Shown piece by piece: positions 1-9,891 of a DNA stretch of 64,000 nt. Both the position numbers and the translations under genes were made by a program. The notes beneath the pieces are model-generated. The model did not search any database. It saw nothing but the letters and a program-made list of their open reading frames with translations, and was not told the origin of the DNA. The DNA lies in the NCBI RefSeq assembly GCF_017168145.1, contig NZ_JADQTL010000009.1:62001-126000 (forward strand). Direction: 5' to 3'. The DNA comes from Anaerovorax sp. IOR16. GTDB lineage: Bacteria; Bacillota; Clostridia; Peptostreptococcales; Anaerovoracaceae. Every line of letters begins with the position of its first letter. The stretch's first letter is position 1.

Positions 1-35
1 GACGATTTTAAAATCTATTTGCGGAAAGTTTTTAT

Positions 36-518
36 TTATTGCTCGGAATTGATGTTTTTCAAATTTTTACGTTTCCTAAATAAGTCAAAGAATCCTCGTT
101 TTATTGTAACAATAGCTTTAATGAGCGAGGCAACCATAAGTAAAGCAACTGCAATTGATCCGGCCATAAGGATGGTTTCTGAACCAATCTTTGTCATTTT
201 TTCAAAATTGCTGTCAAGGAAGGCGAGCATGGTATTGTACATACCGGCACCGGGTACCAGAGGAAGGATTCCGGGAATGATAAAAAGTGTAGTTGCATCT
301 TTAAATACTCTGGAGCAAATGTCGCTGAGTAAGGCTACGACACACGAACCGAAAAAGCAAGCCGCGACATTTCCGTGACCGATAAACAGAGCATATTGGA
401 ATGCTGTCCACCCCAATGCACCAACAGTAGAAGCACTGATCATATGCCTTCGTGGTACATTGAAAATCAGACAGAATCCGGCGGTAGAGGCGAACGCATA
501 GAAAAATTGCAATAGCAT
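36..518 (-). CDS. ThrE-type exporter, small membrane subunit
   Basis: 160-residue integral membrane protein of the ThrE_2 (DUF3815) type, the C-terminal half of threonine/serine exporters. It shows about four hydrophobic segments and the family-like stretch IPGILPLVPGAGMYN near the middle. In many Firmicutes the two halves of ThrE are separate genes, as here. The start ATG (516-518) overlaps the stop of the upstream subunit (TAATG junction) and is preceded by a GGAGGTG ribosome binding site, so the two are translationally coupled. Export of threonine/serine or a related small solute is inferred from family; the substrate is not shown by the sequence. The ORF ends in a lysine/arginine-rich cytoplasmic tail. 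Confidence 0.85.
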   Translation of the reverse strand: MLLQFFYAFASTAGFCLIFNVPRRHMISASTVGALGWTAFQYALFIGHGNVAACFFGSCVVALLSDICSRVFKDATTLFIIPGILPLVPGAGMYNTMLAFLDSNFEKMTKIGSETILMAGSIAVALLMVASLIKAIVTIKRGFFDLFRKRKNLKNINSEQ

Positions 519-1300
519 TAATAGACACCTCCAAACGCACCGAATATTTTTAAAACAAGCCCAACTCCGGCAGCAATGGCGACGGCAACTAAGATGGCTT
601 CCATAGCTCTAGAAAGTCCTGAGACTAAATCACCCGTCAGAGAATCCCGAACCGCGTTTGTAATGGATACTCCCGGAAGAAATATCATAATGGAACCGAT
701 GATGATTAAGTGAGTGCTGTGACCAAGTCCGATTCCGACAAATAACAGTGCTAAAAAGGCAACCAAAGCACAGGAGCAAAAATCTTTGATAAAAAGATTT
801 AATTCCAAACGCTCCAAAAGAATGGTAACAAAATAGGTGAGAACACCGATGGCAAAGGAAGCGATAAAATCCAATAAACGACCGCCCAGCATTACTGTAA
901 AAAAGGAAGCGATCATTCCGGCTCCAAGAACTCTCCATAAAAATGCAAACTGTGATGAGTGGTTGATTTCCTTTAATAAGTCCATACCCTCATCAATTGA
1001 GAGATCGGTTGTTGCAAAGGTTCTAGAAAACTGATTAATCTTAGATATTTTTTCCAAATCAATGCTGTTGTTTCGAATTCGTTTTAAAAAGGTATGCATA
1101 TCACTGTGTTCCGATCCTTCGTCGACTGAAACAAAGATGCCCGTTGTTGTGGCGAATACTTCAGCATAAGGAATATTGCAAGCCTTACAGATACGAGTTA
1201 CGGTATCTTCCACTCGATAAATTTCAGCACCGCTTTTTAACATAATTTCTCCGGCAAATAAAGCCAAAATTAATATTTTTTTTTGAACTTGGTTAATCAT
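518..1300 (-). CDS. ThrE-type exporter, large subunit (DUF1212)
   Basis: 260-residue protein of the ThrE/DUF1212 family. The first ~110 residues are a soluble domain (LKSGAEIYRVEDTVTRICK) and the rest is hydrophobic with about five membrane spans. It should form a transporter with the small subunit encoded directly downstream with overlapping stop and start. AAAGGGG six bases before the ATG is a good ribosome binding site. A role in amino acid efflux is inferred from family; in an amino-acid-fermenting organism this would balance internal threonine/serine when peptides are imported. Confidence 0.88.
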   Translation of the reverse strand: MINQVQKKILILALFAGEIMLKSGAEIYRVEDTVTRICKACNIPYAEVFATTTGIFVSVDEGSEHSDMHTFLKRIRNNSIDLEKISKINQFSRTFATTDLSIDEGMDLLKEINHSSQFAFLWRVLGAGMIASFFTVMLGGRLLDFIASFAIGVLTYFVTILLERLELNLFIKDFCSCALVAFLALLFVGIGLGHSTHLIIIGSIMIFLPGVSITNAVRDSLTGDLVSGLSRAMEAILVAVAIAAGVGLVLKIFGAFGGVY

Positions 1301-1710
1301 AGGGACCCCTTTACTATTTAAATTTACCTTTTATTGTATTTTATCATATATTTTATCATGCATCGATTTCATTTAAATGAATCAACTTTATGAAATTCAT
1401 TTGATGAAATTACTTTCATTTTGATTCATTTTAACACAGAGTTTCTCTTAAAAATGCTTTTAATTTCGATTTAATACCTTTTTTTTCGACGACACATTTT
1501 TTGTGGAATTCGCATACAGTATATACATAATAAGGAAATAATAAAGGCAGAATAATATTTTTTTTTCAATAGTACAGTTGTTGAAATTTAAACGTTTGAT
1601 GTGTCTATTGAGAAAGAAATGGCAAAAAAGTGTATACTTTTTTCCTTGTTATGGTATAATAACTAAGTGTTTAGTTGTAAATGAACACAGGAAAGAGAGG
1701 AGAAATAGAT
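1301..1710. promoter_or_regulatory. Divergent intergenic region with palindrome and extended -10 promoter
   Basis: About 400 AT-rich bases between the exporter operon (minus) and the transglycosylase (plus), with no credible ORF. It holds a perfect 14-bp palindrome TTCATTTAAATGAA (1368-1381) followed by related TTCATTTGATGAA-like and TTGATTCATTTT stretches up to about 1435, which look like repeated operator half sites. An extended -10 element TGGTATAAT (1652-1660) with only a weak -35 (GTATAC, 1632-1637) is the probable promoter of the plus-strand gene. Confidence 0.45.
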
Positions 1711-2847
1711 ATGGCAAAGAAGCTTATATCTGTGTGGCTTTCGTTGACAATCTTACTTTTCTCATCAATTTCTATATATGCTGGAGATAATGTTCGAGGA
1801 GATTTTTTCATTAAGGACATTTCAATTAACGGACAACAAATTATAAACTATCAAATGGATGATCCATTCTTTCTTTATAAGGATTCAACCTATTTGCCGC
1901 TAAATGCAGAGATGGGTAAGATTCTTGGTTTAAAGATTGAATTGGACATGGAAAGCCGCACATTGAAACTTTGGAAAGCAGAACCTACGCAAACCAATCT
2001 CTCTCAGAGATGGATGAAGAACAATAAGCAGGACGTTAAAACAGAAATTGTGAGTAACGTTTCGGTGATTGCGTATGAAGCTGCGAAAGAAACGACTGTA
2101 GATGAGCCAGAAGACATTGAGCAGGAGGCAGTCTCGGATGAAGAAGTACAGTCGGATCAGGAAACGGTGATTGAATTACCAAAACTTGAAGCAAAGCAGG
2201 TTGACCTAAAAGGGATGCCAGTTCTAATAAAGGGAACGGTACCGTATATTCCGGTTACTGCAATCACAAGCAATGGTTTATTCGGATGGGATGTATATTT
2301 TGATTCGTATACAGGCATTTATATCAGCACAAAAGAAGGTGTAAAAGCCAAATCCTTTTTTAATGAACCTCGCTCAAGATACAATCGGGGCCTGGTAAAT
2401 TATATTAAGAAGTATAATGGTAGTTATACCACGAATAAGGCACAGAGATTGGTCTTTTTATTTCAACATGAGGCCAACATCTATGGTGTGGATCAAAGTC
2501 TGCTTATCGCAGTTGCACATCGGGAAAGTACCTTTAATTCATCAGCAAAATCCAGAAGTGGTTCGTTGGGGATGATGCAAATTATGCCATCTACCGCAGC
2601 CAGATATGGAATTAGTTCCACACAGCTTTTGGACCCTCATGTAAACATTGAATTCGGAGCCAAATATTTAAAGGAAAGAATCGATGCTTACGGTGGAAAT
2701 GTAACGAAAGCATTATCCGCTTACAACCAAGGATCAGTAGCCGTAAATCGCGGAAGCTATTCCACACGGTATGCAGCTAAAATTCTAGGTACGCAAAGCA
2801 ATTTAAAATATTATTTGTCAAGCGGCGGATACGGAACCGGAAAATAA
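1711..2847 (+). CDS. Secreted lytic transglycosylase (SLT domain)
   Basis: 378-residue exported protein. The start at 1711 is chosen because GAGAGGAG (1694-1701) stands at the right distance and the product then begins with a classic signal peptide (MAKKLISVWLSLTILLFSS...). Residues ~30-90 and ~180-220 resemble the copper amine oxidase-like N-terminal (stalk) fold, split by an acidic linker rich in Glu/Asp/Val. The C-terminal half is a goose-type SLT domain: catalytic Glu272 in HREST, then SGSLGMMQIMP and LSAYNQG motifs. It should cleave the peptidoglycan glycan strand in the envelope. It is monocistronic and followed by a strong terminator. Confidence 0.9.
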   Translation: MAKKLISVWLSLTILLFSSISIYAGDNVRGDFFIKDISINGQQIINYQMDDPFFLYKDSTYLPLNAEMGKILGLKIELDMESRTLKLWKAEPTQTNLSQRWMKNNKQDVKTEIVSNVSVIAYEAAKETTVDEPEDIEQEAVSDEEVQSDQETVIELPKLEAKQVDLKGMPVLIKGTVPYIPVTAITSNGLFGWDVYFDSYTGIYISTKEGVKAKSFFNEPRSRYNRGLVNYIKKYNGSYTTNKAQRLVFLFQHEANIYGVDQSLLIAVAHRESTFNSSAKSRSGSLGMMQIMPSTAARYGISSTQLLDPHVNIEFGAKYLKERIDAYGGNVTKALSAYNQGSVAVNRGSYSTRYAAKILGTQSNLKYYLSSGGYGTGK

Positions 2848-2890
2848 AAGAAAAGTAAACAAAAAGCATATAGCATATAGAAATTAAGAA

Positions 2891-2926
2891 AAACGCTGTC
2901 AGTAATCGCTGACAGCGTTTTGTTTT
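2891..2926 (+). terminator. Rho-independent terminator after the transglycosylase gene
   Basis: Perfect 12-bp stem AAACGCTGTCAG / CTGACAGCGTTT with loop TAATCG, followed by TTGTTTT. It lies 43 bases after the stop codon. Confidence 0.93.
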
Positions 2927-3009
2927 ATAAAAATTTTCTTCCAATCACAAAAGGAGTGATTGGAAATAAAAAAACATGGATGAAAAAATATAAAATATTC
3001 GTATTTTGT

Positions 3010-3110
3010 TTGATATTTATCTTTGTATCTGTTAATATAAAGGTGAAAAGAGAAATAAATTGCGAAAATCACGAACTATCTAAATTAAAAACAATTGTAA
3101 TGTTCGTAAA
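3010..3110 (+). promoter_or_regulatory. Promoter of the purine operon with inverted PurBox-like half sites
   Basis: TTGATA (3010-3015), 17-base spacer, TAATAT (3033-3038) is a good vegetative promoter. Downstream of the expected start lie ACGAAC (3071-3076) and, inverted, GTTCGT (3102-3107). These match the CGAA core of PurR boxes known from Bacillus-type purine operons. The spacing and the position just in front of the ribosome binding site (GGGAGGG, 3114-3120) are unusual, so PurR control is only a candidate. No purine riboswitch is visible. Confidence 0.5.
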
Positions 3111-3126
3111 TCAGGGAGGGTAACCA

Positions 3127-6100
3127 ATGGTAAGACGAATTTTTGTGGAAAAGAAGACAGGCTTTGATGTAGAGGGGCAAAGACTTTTTTCCGATTTGAA
3201 AGTCAATTTGCATTTGCAGCAAATTACAGCAGTCAGAGTGATTAATCGTTATGATATAGAAGGAATCGAAGAAGAAGTATATGAGTCTGCAAAATATGCC
3301 GTTTTTTCAGAACCAGCCATTGATCAGGTCTGGGAAGAAACGATGGATTTGGATGCAGATTCTTTTTATTTTGCGGTGGAGTATTTGCCTGGCCAATATG
3401 ATCAGCGAGCAGATTCTGCAGCGCAATGCATTCAAATGTTAAACACTAGTGCGAAGGCCTTGGTTCGTTCTGCTAAAGTCTACGTGATTTCAGGTGTATT
3501 GAACAAAAGCGACAAAGAGACGATTAAGAATTACTGTATCAATCCAGTGGATTCAAAAGAAGCAGATTGGGAAAAACCATCTCGTTTGGAAATGGACATG
3601 GATATCCCTATGAGTGTAGAGAGCATTACAGGATTTTCAAGCTGGACAAAGGAACAATTAGAGCAATTTCGTAAGGACAGAGGTTTTGCGATGAGTAAAG
3701 AGGATTTACTCTTTATTCAAACTTATTATAAAGAAGAGAAGGCGGATCCTACCATTACAGAGCTTCGTGTGATTGACACATATTGGTCGGATCATTGTCG
3801 TCATACTACGTTTAATACAAGAATTACGGATGTTACATTTGGAGATGGCCCTTATGCTGATATGATTAAAGATGCGTATGAAAACTATTTACAGCTTCGT
3901 AAAGAAGTTTATGGGGAACGTGAAAAAGATATATGTCTTATGGATATGGCAGTCATCGGTGCGAAATATCTAAAAAAACAAGGCTTGGCAAATGATTTGG
4001 ACGAGTCAGAGGAAATAAATGCTTGCAGCATTAAAGTAAAAGCTATCATTGATGGCAATGAAGAAGACTGGCTGGTTATGTTTAAGAATGAAACGCACAA
4101 TCATCCAACTGAAATTGAACCATTTGGAGGTGCAGCGACCTGCCTTGGCGGTGCCATTCGTGATCCGCTGTCAGGGCGTGTCTATGTATATCAGGCTATG
4201 CGTGTAAGTGGAAGTGCTGACCCTAGAACGAAGATAGAGGAGACTTTAAGTGGTAAGCTTCCGCAAAGAAAAATTACAAAGGGTGCGGCCGATGGGTATA
4301 GTTCTTATGGAAATCAGATTGGACTTGCAACCGGGCAGGTAACGGAAATTTATGATCCTGGTTATGTTGCAAAACGTATGGAGGTTGGCGCGGTTATTGG
4401 AGCGGCTCCTGCAAGTCATGTAAGAAGAGAACGTCCGATTCCGGGAGATTGCATTGTACTTATTGGAGGAAAAACGGGAAGAGATGGCTGTGGCGGAGCA
4501 ACGGGTTCTTCCAAAGAGCACACGGAGGATTCAATTTTAAACTGTGGCGCAGAGGTACAAAAGGGAAATCCTCCAGTTGAACGAAACATTCAGCGTTTCT
4601 ATCGAAGGAAAGAAGTAGCAACATTAATAAAACGGTGCAATGACTTTGGTGCAGGCGGTGTTTCCGTCGCCATCGGAGAATTGGCAGATAGCATTGATGT
4701 TAATTTGGATTTGGTACCGAAAAAATATGAAGGTCTTGATGGAACAGAATTAGCAATATCTGAATCACAAGAACGTATGGCAGCTGTTGTTTCTAAGGAA
4801 GATTGTGAAGCATTGATTGCCTATGCAAATGAAGAAAATTTAGAAGCAACTACGGTTGCTTGGGTGACCGATACAGGCTATTTCCGTATGTTTTGGCACG
4901 GAGAACGTATTCTAAATTTAAGTCGAGCATTTCTAGATACAAATGGAGTGAAACAGGAAATTCAGGTAGAAGTAGAAGCACCTACTCATTCTATTTTTGA
5001 AGAAATAAAAGAAGATGAATTTAAAAAGGTTTTAGCAGATTTGAATTGCTGCAGTCAAAAAGGACTTATAGAACAATTTGACAGTACCATCGGTGCAGGA
5101 AGCGTACTTATGCCATTGGGTGGTAAGTACCAGCTGAGTCCTGCAGCCGGAATGGCAGCAAAATTACCGATTACGACAGGTTATACGGATACAACGTCAC
5201 TTATGACTTTTGGGTTTGATCCGCAGATTTCTAAAAACAGTCCGTTTCATGGAGCGCTGTACGCTGTTATCGATTCTGCAACAAAGATTACGGCAATGGG
5301 TGGGGAATACTCAAAGGCACGTTTAACGTTTCAGGAATACTTTGAACGTTTGGGCGATGATTCCATCAAATGGGGAAAGCCATTTGCGGCATTGCTTGGA
5401 GCACTGAAAGCACAAATTGAGCTAGGTATTCCTGCAATTGGTGGTAAGGATAGTATGTCGGGTACCTTTATGGACATTCATGTACCACCTACTTTAATCT
5501 CCTTTGCAGTGGGTACCATCGAAGCGGATAAAGTTGTTTCAACAGAATTAAAAACAGCCTCTAGCAAATTAATATTTGTTTATAATGATCGAGATAAAGA
5601 GGACATTTTAGATTTTGCACAGTACCGTAAAAATATGAGGACCGTGCAGAGATTAACAAATGAGAAAAAAATACTGGCAGCATCTACCGTTGGAAAAGGT
5701 GGTATTTTAGCATCGGTGGTAAAAATGGCGGCAGGAAACAAGATTGGAGTATCATTAAAAAATATTTCACGTAAAGAGTTGTATGCAAGTACTTATGGTG
5801 CTTTGATTCTGGAAGTATCCAATTCAGAAGATGTTGAACGTTTATTTGCAGGCAGTCAATATAAAGAAATTGGATTGACAACAGATGATTCAGAAATTGA
5901 AGTTGTTTTAAATGATATAGAAACAAGTTGTCATAAGATTGATTTAGATCAGCTTATTTCCGCTTGGGAAGCGCCGTTGGAAACGACTTTCCCAACGATA
6001 GCGAAGGAAGAGCAAGAGGAAACGAAAGTAGAAGCTCTTTCTTACATTGAGCGTAACCGTGCGAAACCGAGAGTCTGCCATGCGAAGCCAAGGGTATTTA

Positions 6101-6882
6101 TTCCGACGTTTCCGGGAACCAATTGTGAAATGGATTCCAAAAGGGCCTTTGAGCGTGCAGGTGCCGTTGGAGAGATTCAAATCATTCGAAATCGAAGCGA
6201 ACAAGATTTAAATGAATCCATTAAAGAAATGGCTCAAAAAATAAAAAATAGCCAAATTATTATGATACCGGGCGGATTTTCAGGGGGAGATGAGCCGGAT
6301 GGTTCTGCAAAATTCATTACTGCGTTATTCCGTAATCCAATGATTCAAGAAGCGGTAGAGGATTTAATGGAGCATCGTGATGGTTTGATGCTTGGAATTT
6401 GCAACGGATTTCAGGCGTTGATTAAATTAGGTTTGGTGCCATACGGAAAAATTGTTGATGCAACAGAGGAGAGCCCAACTTTAACTTATAATCGAATTGG
6501 ACGTCATGTATCGTGTTTAACAAGAACCAGAGTCGCTTCCGTGAAATCACCTTGGCTCGCGTTTGCAGAGGTGGGTGATGTGCATACCATTCCAATTTCT
6601 CATGGAGAGGGTCGTTTTATAGCCGATGCACAGCTTGTGAAAGAGCTGGCGCAAAATGGACAGATTGCAACCCAATATGTGGATTTGAATGGTACACCGA
6701 CTATGAATCCGAAATGGAATCCAAATGGAAGTGTAGAAGCCGTTTGCGGTATTACATCGCCGGATGGAAGAATTTTTGGTAAGATGGGGCATTCTGAGAG
6801 AATAGGACACAATCTATATAAGAACGTATTGGGTGAAAAGGATCAGAAGTTATTTGAAGCTGGTGTAGCTTATTTTAAATAA
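3127..6882 (+). CDS. purL: Phosphoribosylformylglycinamidine synthase, fused synthase-glutaminase
   Basis: 1251-residue large-type FGAM synthase. It converts FGAR, ATP and glutamine to FGAM, the fourth step of purine synthesis. Residues ~1-980 carry the tandem AIR-synthase-like halves (DTYWSDHCRHTTF, FKNETHNHPTEIEPFGGAATC); ~985-1251 are a class I glutamine amidotransferase with catalytic Cys1092 in LGICNGFQ and a C-terminal SHGEGRF motif. Many Gram-positives use separate PurS, PurQ and PurL proteins; the single-chain form here is the proteobacterial/clostridial variant. First gene of an operon running to purD, with a strong ribosome binding site seven bases upstream. Confidence 0.97.
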   Translation: MVRRIFVEKKTGFDVEGQRLFSDLKVNLHLQQITAVRVINRYDIEGIEEEVYESAKYAVFSEPAIDQVWEETMDLDADSFYFAVEYLPGQYDQRADSAAQCIQMLNTSAKALVRSAKVYVISGVLNKSDKETIKNYCINPVDSKEADWEKPSRLEMDMDIPMSVESITGFSSWTKEQLEQFRKDRGFAMSKEDLLFIQTYYKEEKADPTITELRVIDTYWSDHCRHTTFNTRITDVTFGDGPYADMIKDAYENYLQLRKEVYGEREKDICLMDMAVIGAKYLKKQGLANDLDESEEINACSIKVKAIIDGNEEDWLVMFKNETHNHPTEIEPFGGAATCLGGAIRDPLSGRVYVYQAMRVSGSADPRTKIEETLSGKLPQRKITKGAADGYSSYGNQIGLATGQVTEIYDPGYVAKRMEVGAVIGAAPASHVRRERPIPGDCIVLIGGKTGRDGCGGATGSSKEHTEDSILNCGAEVQKGNPPVERNIQRFYRRKEVATLIKRCNDFGAGGVSVAIGELADSIDVNLDLVPKKYEGLDGTELAISESQERMAAVVSKEDCEALIAYANEENLEATTVAWVTDTGYFRMFWHGERILNLSRAFLDTNGVKQEIQVEVEAPTHSIFEEIKEDEFKKVLADLNCCSQKGLIEQFDSTIGAGSVLMPLGGKYQLSPAAGMAAKLPITTGYTDTTSLMTFGFDPQISKNSPFHGALYAVIDSATKITAMGGEYSKARLTFQEYFERLGDDSIKWGKPFAALLGALKAQIELGIPAIGGKDSMSGTFMDIHVPPTLISFAVGTIEADKVVSTELKTASSKLIFVYNDRDKEDILDFAQYRKNMRTVQRLTNEKKILAASTVGKGGILASVVKMAAGNKIGVSLKNISRKELYASTYGALILEVSNSEDVERLFAGSQYKEIGLTTDDSEIEVVLNDIETSCHKIDLDQLISAWEAPLETTFPTIAKEEQEETKVEALSYIERNRAKPRVCHAKPRVFIPTFPGTNCEMDSKRAFERAGAVGEIQIIRNRSEQDLNESIKEMAQKIKNSQIIMIPGGFSGGDEPDGSAKFITALFRNPMIQEAVEDLMEHRDGLMLGICNGFQALIKLGLVPYGKIVDATEESPTLTYNRIGRHVSCLTRTRVASVKSPWLAFAEVGDVHTIPISHGEGRFIADAQLVKELAQNGQIATQYVDLNGTPTMNPKWNPNGSVEAVCGITSPDGRIFGKMGHSERIGHNLYKNVLGEKDQKLFEAGVAYFK

Positions 6883-6896
6883 AAGGAGGAAAATCA

Positions 6897-7382
6897 ATGA
6901 AAGTAGCAATCGTAATGGGCAGTAAGTCCGATTATCCGGTAGTGGAAAAAGCGGAAAAGATACTGACGCAATTTGGTGTTCAGATTGAAACACGCATCAT
7001 TTCTGCGCATAGAACGCCAAGAGTGGCAGAAGACTTTGCTTCTCATGCAGAGGAAAGAGGTATTGAAGTTATCATTGCTGCAGCGGGAAAAGCTGCACAT
7101 TTGGGCGGCGTTATGGCAGCCTTTACCGCAATTCCTGTCATCGGGCTTCCGATTAAGTCTTCCACAATGGATGGACTCGATTCTCTTCTTTCCATTGTAC
7201 AGATGCCAAAAGGTATTCCGGTTGCTACGGTTGCCATTGATGGTGCAGAAAATGCAGGACTTCTTGCTGTACAGATGTTATCAATTAAATATCCGGAGTT
7301 GAGAGAACAGATGAAACAATATAAGACAAAAATGGAAGAGGAAATCATTGCATTGGATCGACAATTTCAAATAGAAAAATAA
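6897..7382 (+). CDS. purE: N5-carboxyaminoimidazole ribonucleotide mutase
   Basis: 161-residue class I PurE with the N-terminal MGSKSDYPV substrate loop and the SAHRTP motif (catalytic His). It isomerises N5-CAIR to CAIR. It starts 14 bases after purL with AAAGGAGG in the gap. Length is typical for the family. No purK is in this operon, so N5-CAIR supply must be encoded elsewhere, or the enzyme may act as an AIR carboxylase; the sequence alone does not decide this. Confidence 0.95.
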   Translation: MKVAIVMGSKSDYPVVEKAEKILTQFGVQIETRIISAHRTPRVAEDFASHAEERGIEVIIAAAGKAAHLGGVMAAFTAIPVIGLPIKSSTMDGLDSLLSIVQMPKGIPVATVAIDGAENAGLLAVQMLSIKYPELREQMKQYKTKMEEEIIALDRQFQIEK

Positions 7383-7476
7383 GCATAGCTACTAATGAAA
7401 ATAAACACAAGTATCGTATCGACTATATTGTTAATTGGTATAAAAAGAGAGAATGAAAGAAATGGAGAGTAAGCAT

Positions 7477-8181
7477 ATGAAAAAATTAGAACAAATGTAT
7501 GAGGGCAAAGCCAAAAAAGTATTTAAAACGGATGATCCAAAGCTTTACATTGTGGATTATAAGGACGATGCAACCGCATTTAACGGAGAGAAGAAAGGCT
7601 CTATTGCAGACAAAGGTGTTGTAAACAATATCATGTCGGATATTATTTTTCAAATGCTGGAAACAAAGGGCATTCCAACTCACTTTGTAGAAAAGCTTAG
7701 TGATCGTGAGACGCTCGTAAAAGCGGTAACTATTTTACCTCTTGAAGTTATCATTCGAAATGTAGCTGCCGGATCGTTCTCAAAGCGTTATGGTGTGGAA
7801 GAAGGAAAAGCACTTGCACGTACCGTATTGGAATTCTCTTACAAAAATGATGATTTGGGAGATCCTCTTATTAATGACGATCACATATTGGCGTTGGAAT
7901 TGGCTACAGAGGAACAACTTGCAACCGTTCGTAAATATGCTTACCAGGTTAACGAGGAATTGAAGCCGTTTTTCTTGGAAAGAGGATTAAAGTTGATTGA
8001 CTTTAAAATTGAATTTGGACTTTATGATGGAAGTGTTATTTTAGCAGACGAGATTTCACCGGATACTTGCCGTTTATGGGATGTAAATACCAATGAAAAA
8101 ATGGATAAGGATCGTTTCCGCAGAGATTTGGGAAACGTAGAAGAAACGTATCAAAATGTATTACAGAGAGTAAAAAAATAA
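7477..8181 (+). CDS. purC: SAICAR synthetase
   Basis: 234-residue phosphoribosylaminoimidazole-succinocarboxamide synthase, joining CAIR and aspartate. It begins [16 protein letters not shown], the family signature, and has [14 protein letters not shown] and the C-terminal [12 protein letters not shown] motif. An upstream in-frame ATG at 7453 would add eight residues; 7477 is preferred because GGAGAG lies seven bases before it and family members start there. The ~95-base gap after purE contains no clear terminator. Confidence 0.95.
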   Translation: MKKLEQMYEGKAKKVFKTDDPKLYIVDYKDDATAFNGEKKGSIADKGVVNNIMSDIIFQMLETKGIPTHFVEKLSDRETLVKAVTILPLEVIIRNVAAGSFSKRYGVEEGKALARTVLEFSYKNDDLGDPLINDDHILALELATEEQLATVRKYAYQVNEELKPFFLERGLKLIDFKIEFGLYDGSVILADEISPDTCRLWDVNTNEKMDKDRFRRDLGNVEETYQNVLQRVKK

Positions 8182-8260
8182 ACGGTATAAAGAATCGATT
8201 TAAAACTATAGAATGTAAAACGCAATGAGATAGCAGGAAAAGAAAGGAACAGGAACATAA

Positions 8261-9301
8261 ATGAAAGAAGAAAAGCTTACCTACAAAGACGCGGGTGTAG
8301 ATACTAAGGAAGGCGAACGAGCCGTTCGTTTGATGAAGGACCATGTAAAAAAAACATTTACACCGAATGTTCTTACAGGCCTTGGCAGCTTTGGAAGTTT
8401 GTTTAAGCTAGATGTGAAAGATATGAAGGAACCAGTATTGGTTGCCGGAACCGATGGCGTAGGAACAAAGCTGAAAATTGCATTTCTTATGGAAAAGCAC
8501 GACACTGTAGGACAGGATTGTGTTGCAATGTGTGTAAATGATGTCTTGTGTCAAGGTGCAACGCCGTTGTTCTTTTTGGATTACATTGCAACAGGTAAGG
8601 TGCATGCAGAAAAAGTTGCTGATATAGTAAAGGGGATTGCAGATGGCTGTGTCCTCGGTGAGTGTGCACTGGTAGGGGGAGAAACTGCTGAAATGCCAGA
8701 TTTCTATGGAAATGGTGAATATGACATGGCCGGCTTTGCAGTCGGTATAGTGGATCGAGAAAAGATCATTGACGGTTCTAAAATTAAAAAAGGAAATGTA
8801 GTAATTGGCATTCCGTCAAGCGGTATTCATAGCAATGGATATTCTCTGGTTCGTAAAGTTATTTTTGAAAAAGAGAATATGGATGTATTGGATTATGTGG
8901 ATGAACTGGGAGAAACAATTGGAGAAGCACTTTTACGTCCTACAAAGATATATACGGCTGCTTGTAATGCCGTTCGTGAAACGACAGATATAAATGGAAT
9001 CATTCACATTACAGGGGGAGGTTTTTTTGAAAACATTCCTAGAATCATTCCAGAAGGGCTTGGTGTTGAAATTCAAGTCGGAAGCTGGGAGGTACCGCCT
9101 ATTTTCCGTTATATTCAAAAATGCGCGGATATTGAAGAAAACGAAATGTTCGCAACCTTTAATATGGGTATGGGTATGATTATGGTTGTAGAAGAAGAAC
9201 AGGTAGAAATGGTAATGCGTGTATTAAAAGAAGTTGGTGAACAGCCGAGCATCATCGGAAGTATCGTAGAAGGACAAGGAGTTGTTCTATGCAGAAAATA
9301 A
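8261..9301 (+). CDS. purM: Phosphoribosylformylglycinamidine cyclo-ligase (AIR synthetase)
   Basis: 346-residue PurM, closing FGAM to AIR with ATP. Characteristic motifs are LTYKDAGVDTKEGE at the N-terminus, VAGTDGVGTKLKIA, ALVGGETAEMPDFY and the glycine-rich IHITGGGFFENIPR. Length is typical. The 3' end overlaps purN by 13 bases in another frame, so the two are coupled. Confidence 0.96.
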   Translation: MKEEKLTYKDAGVDTKEGERAVRLMKDHVKKTFTPNVLTGLGSFGSLFKLDVKDMKEPVLVAGTDGVGTKLKIAFLMEKHDTVGQDCVAMCVNDVLCQGATPLFFLDYIATGKVHAEKVADIVKGIADGCVLGECALVGGETAEMPDFYGNGEYDMAGFAVGIVDREKIIDGSKIKKGNVVIGIPSSGIHSNGYSLVRKVIFEKENMDVLDYVDELGETIGEALLRPTKIYTAACNAVRETTDINGIIHITGGGFFENIPRIIPEGLGVEIQVGSWEVPPIFRYIQKCADIEENEMFATFNMGMGMIMVVEEEQVEMVMRVLKEVGEQPSIIGSIVEGQGVVLCRK

Positions 9302-9891
9302 CCGTATTGGTATCCGGTGGTGGTACTAATTTGCAGGCAATCATTGATGCCATTACGTGTGGTGAGATCAAAAATGCAAAAATTGTACAGGTAATTTCGA
9401 GTAACAGTAAAGCATTTTCTTTAGAACGTGCAAGAAAACATGGGATAGCAGCTAAAGTAATTGATAAAGAAACGTATCCTGATTTAAATGATCGTACGGA
9501 TGCATTGATTTTTGCATTGAAAGAAGAAGATACAGACCTCGTTGTCTTGGCTGGTTATATGAGTGTGCTGGATGCAAAGCTTATACAAGCATATGAAGGA
9601 AGGATTATCAACATTCATCCATCCCTGATACCGAAATTCTGTGGAAAAGGGTTTTATGGAAAACGAGTCCATCAGGCAGTGCTTGATGCCGGCGAAACGC
9701 AAACAGGTGCTACGGTTCATTTTGTAGATGAAGGTGTTGATACGGGTGAAGTTATTTTACAGGAAAGCGTTCCTGTATTAAATGGAGATACGGCAGATAT
9801 ACTAGCGGCCAGAGTCCTGATAACAGAACATAAGATTTTAATAAAAGCCATTAAGAAATTATTGGAAGAGAAAAATTTAGGAGGAAAATAA
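9289..9891 (+). CDS. purN: Phosphoribosylglycinamide formyltransferase
   Basis: 200-residue PurN, using 10-formyl-THF to formylate GAR. VLVSGGGTNLQAIIDA is the GAR-binding start, INIHPSLIPKFCGKGFYG carries the catalytic Asn-His pair, and TVHFVDEGVDTGEVI the conserved Asp. It overlaps purM upstream and the purF-like gene downstream (stop and start share bases in TAATG), indicating a tightly coupled purM-purN-purF block. Confidence 0.96.
   Translation: MQKITVLVSGGGTNLQAIIDAITCGEIKNAKIVQVISSNSKAFSLERARKHGIAAKVIDKETYPDLNDRTDALIFALKEEDTDLVVLAGYMSVLDAKLIQAYEGRIINIHPSLIPKFCGKGFYGKRVHQAVLDAGETQTGATVHFVDEGVDTGEVILQESVPVLNGDTADILAARVLITEHKILIKAIKKLLEEKNLGGK

Noticed and set aside
19-378. 119-codon plus-strand ORF at the window start
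   Set aside because: It is the antisense shadow of the ThrE small subunit gene.
2920-3123. 67-codon open frame with TTG start between the transglycosylase terminator and purL
   Set aside because: It starts inside the terminator, overlaps the purL promoter and operator candidates, and has no ribosome binding site or family resemblance.
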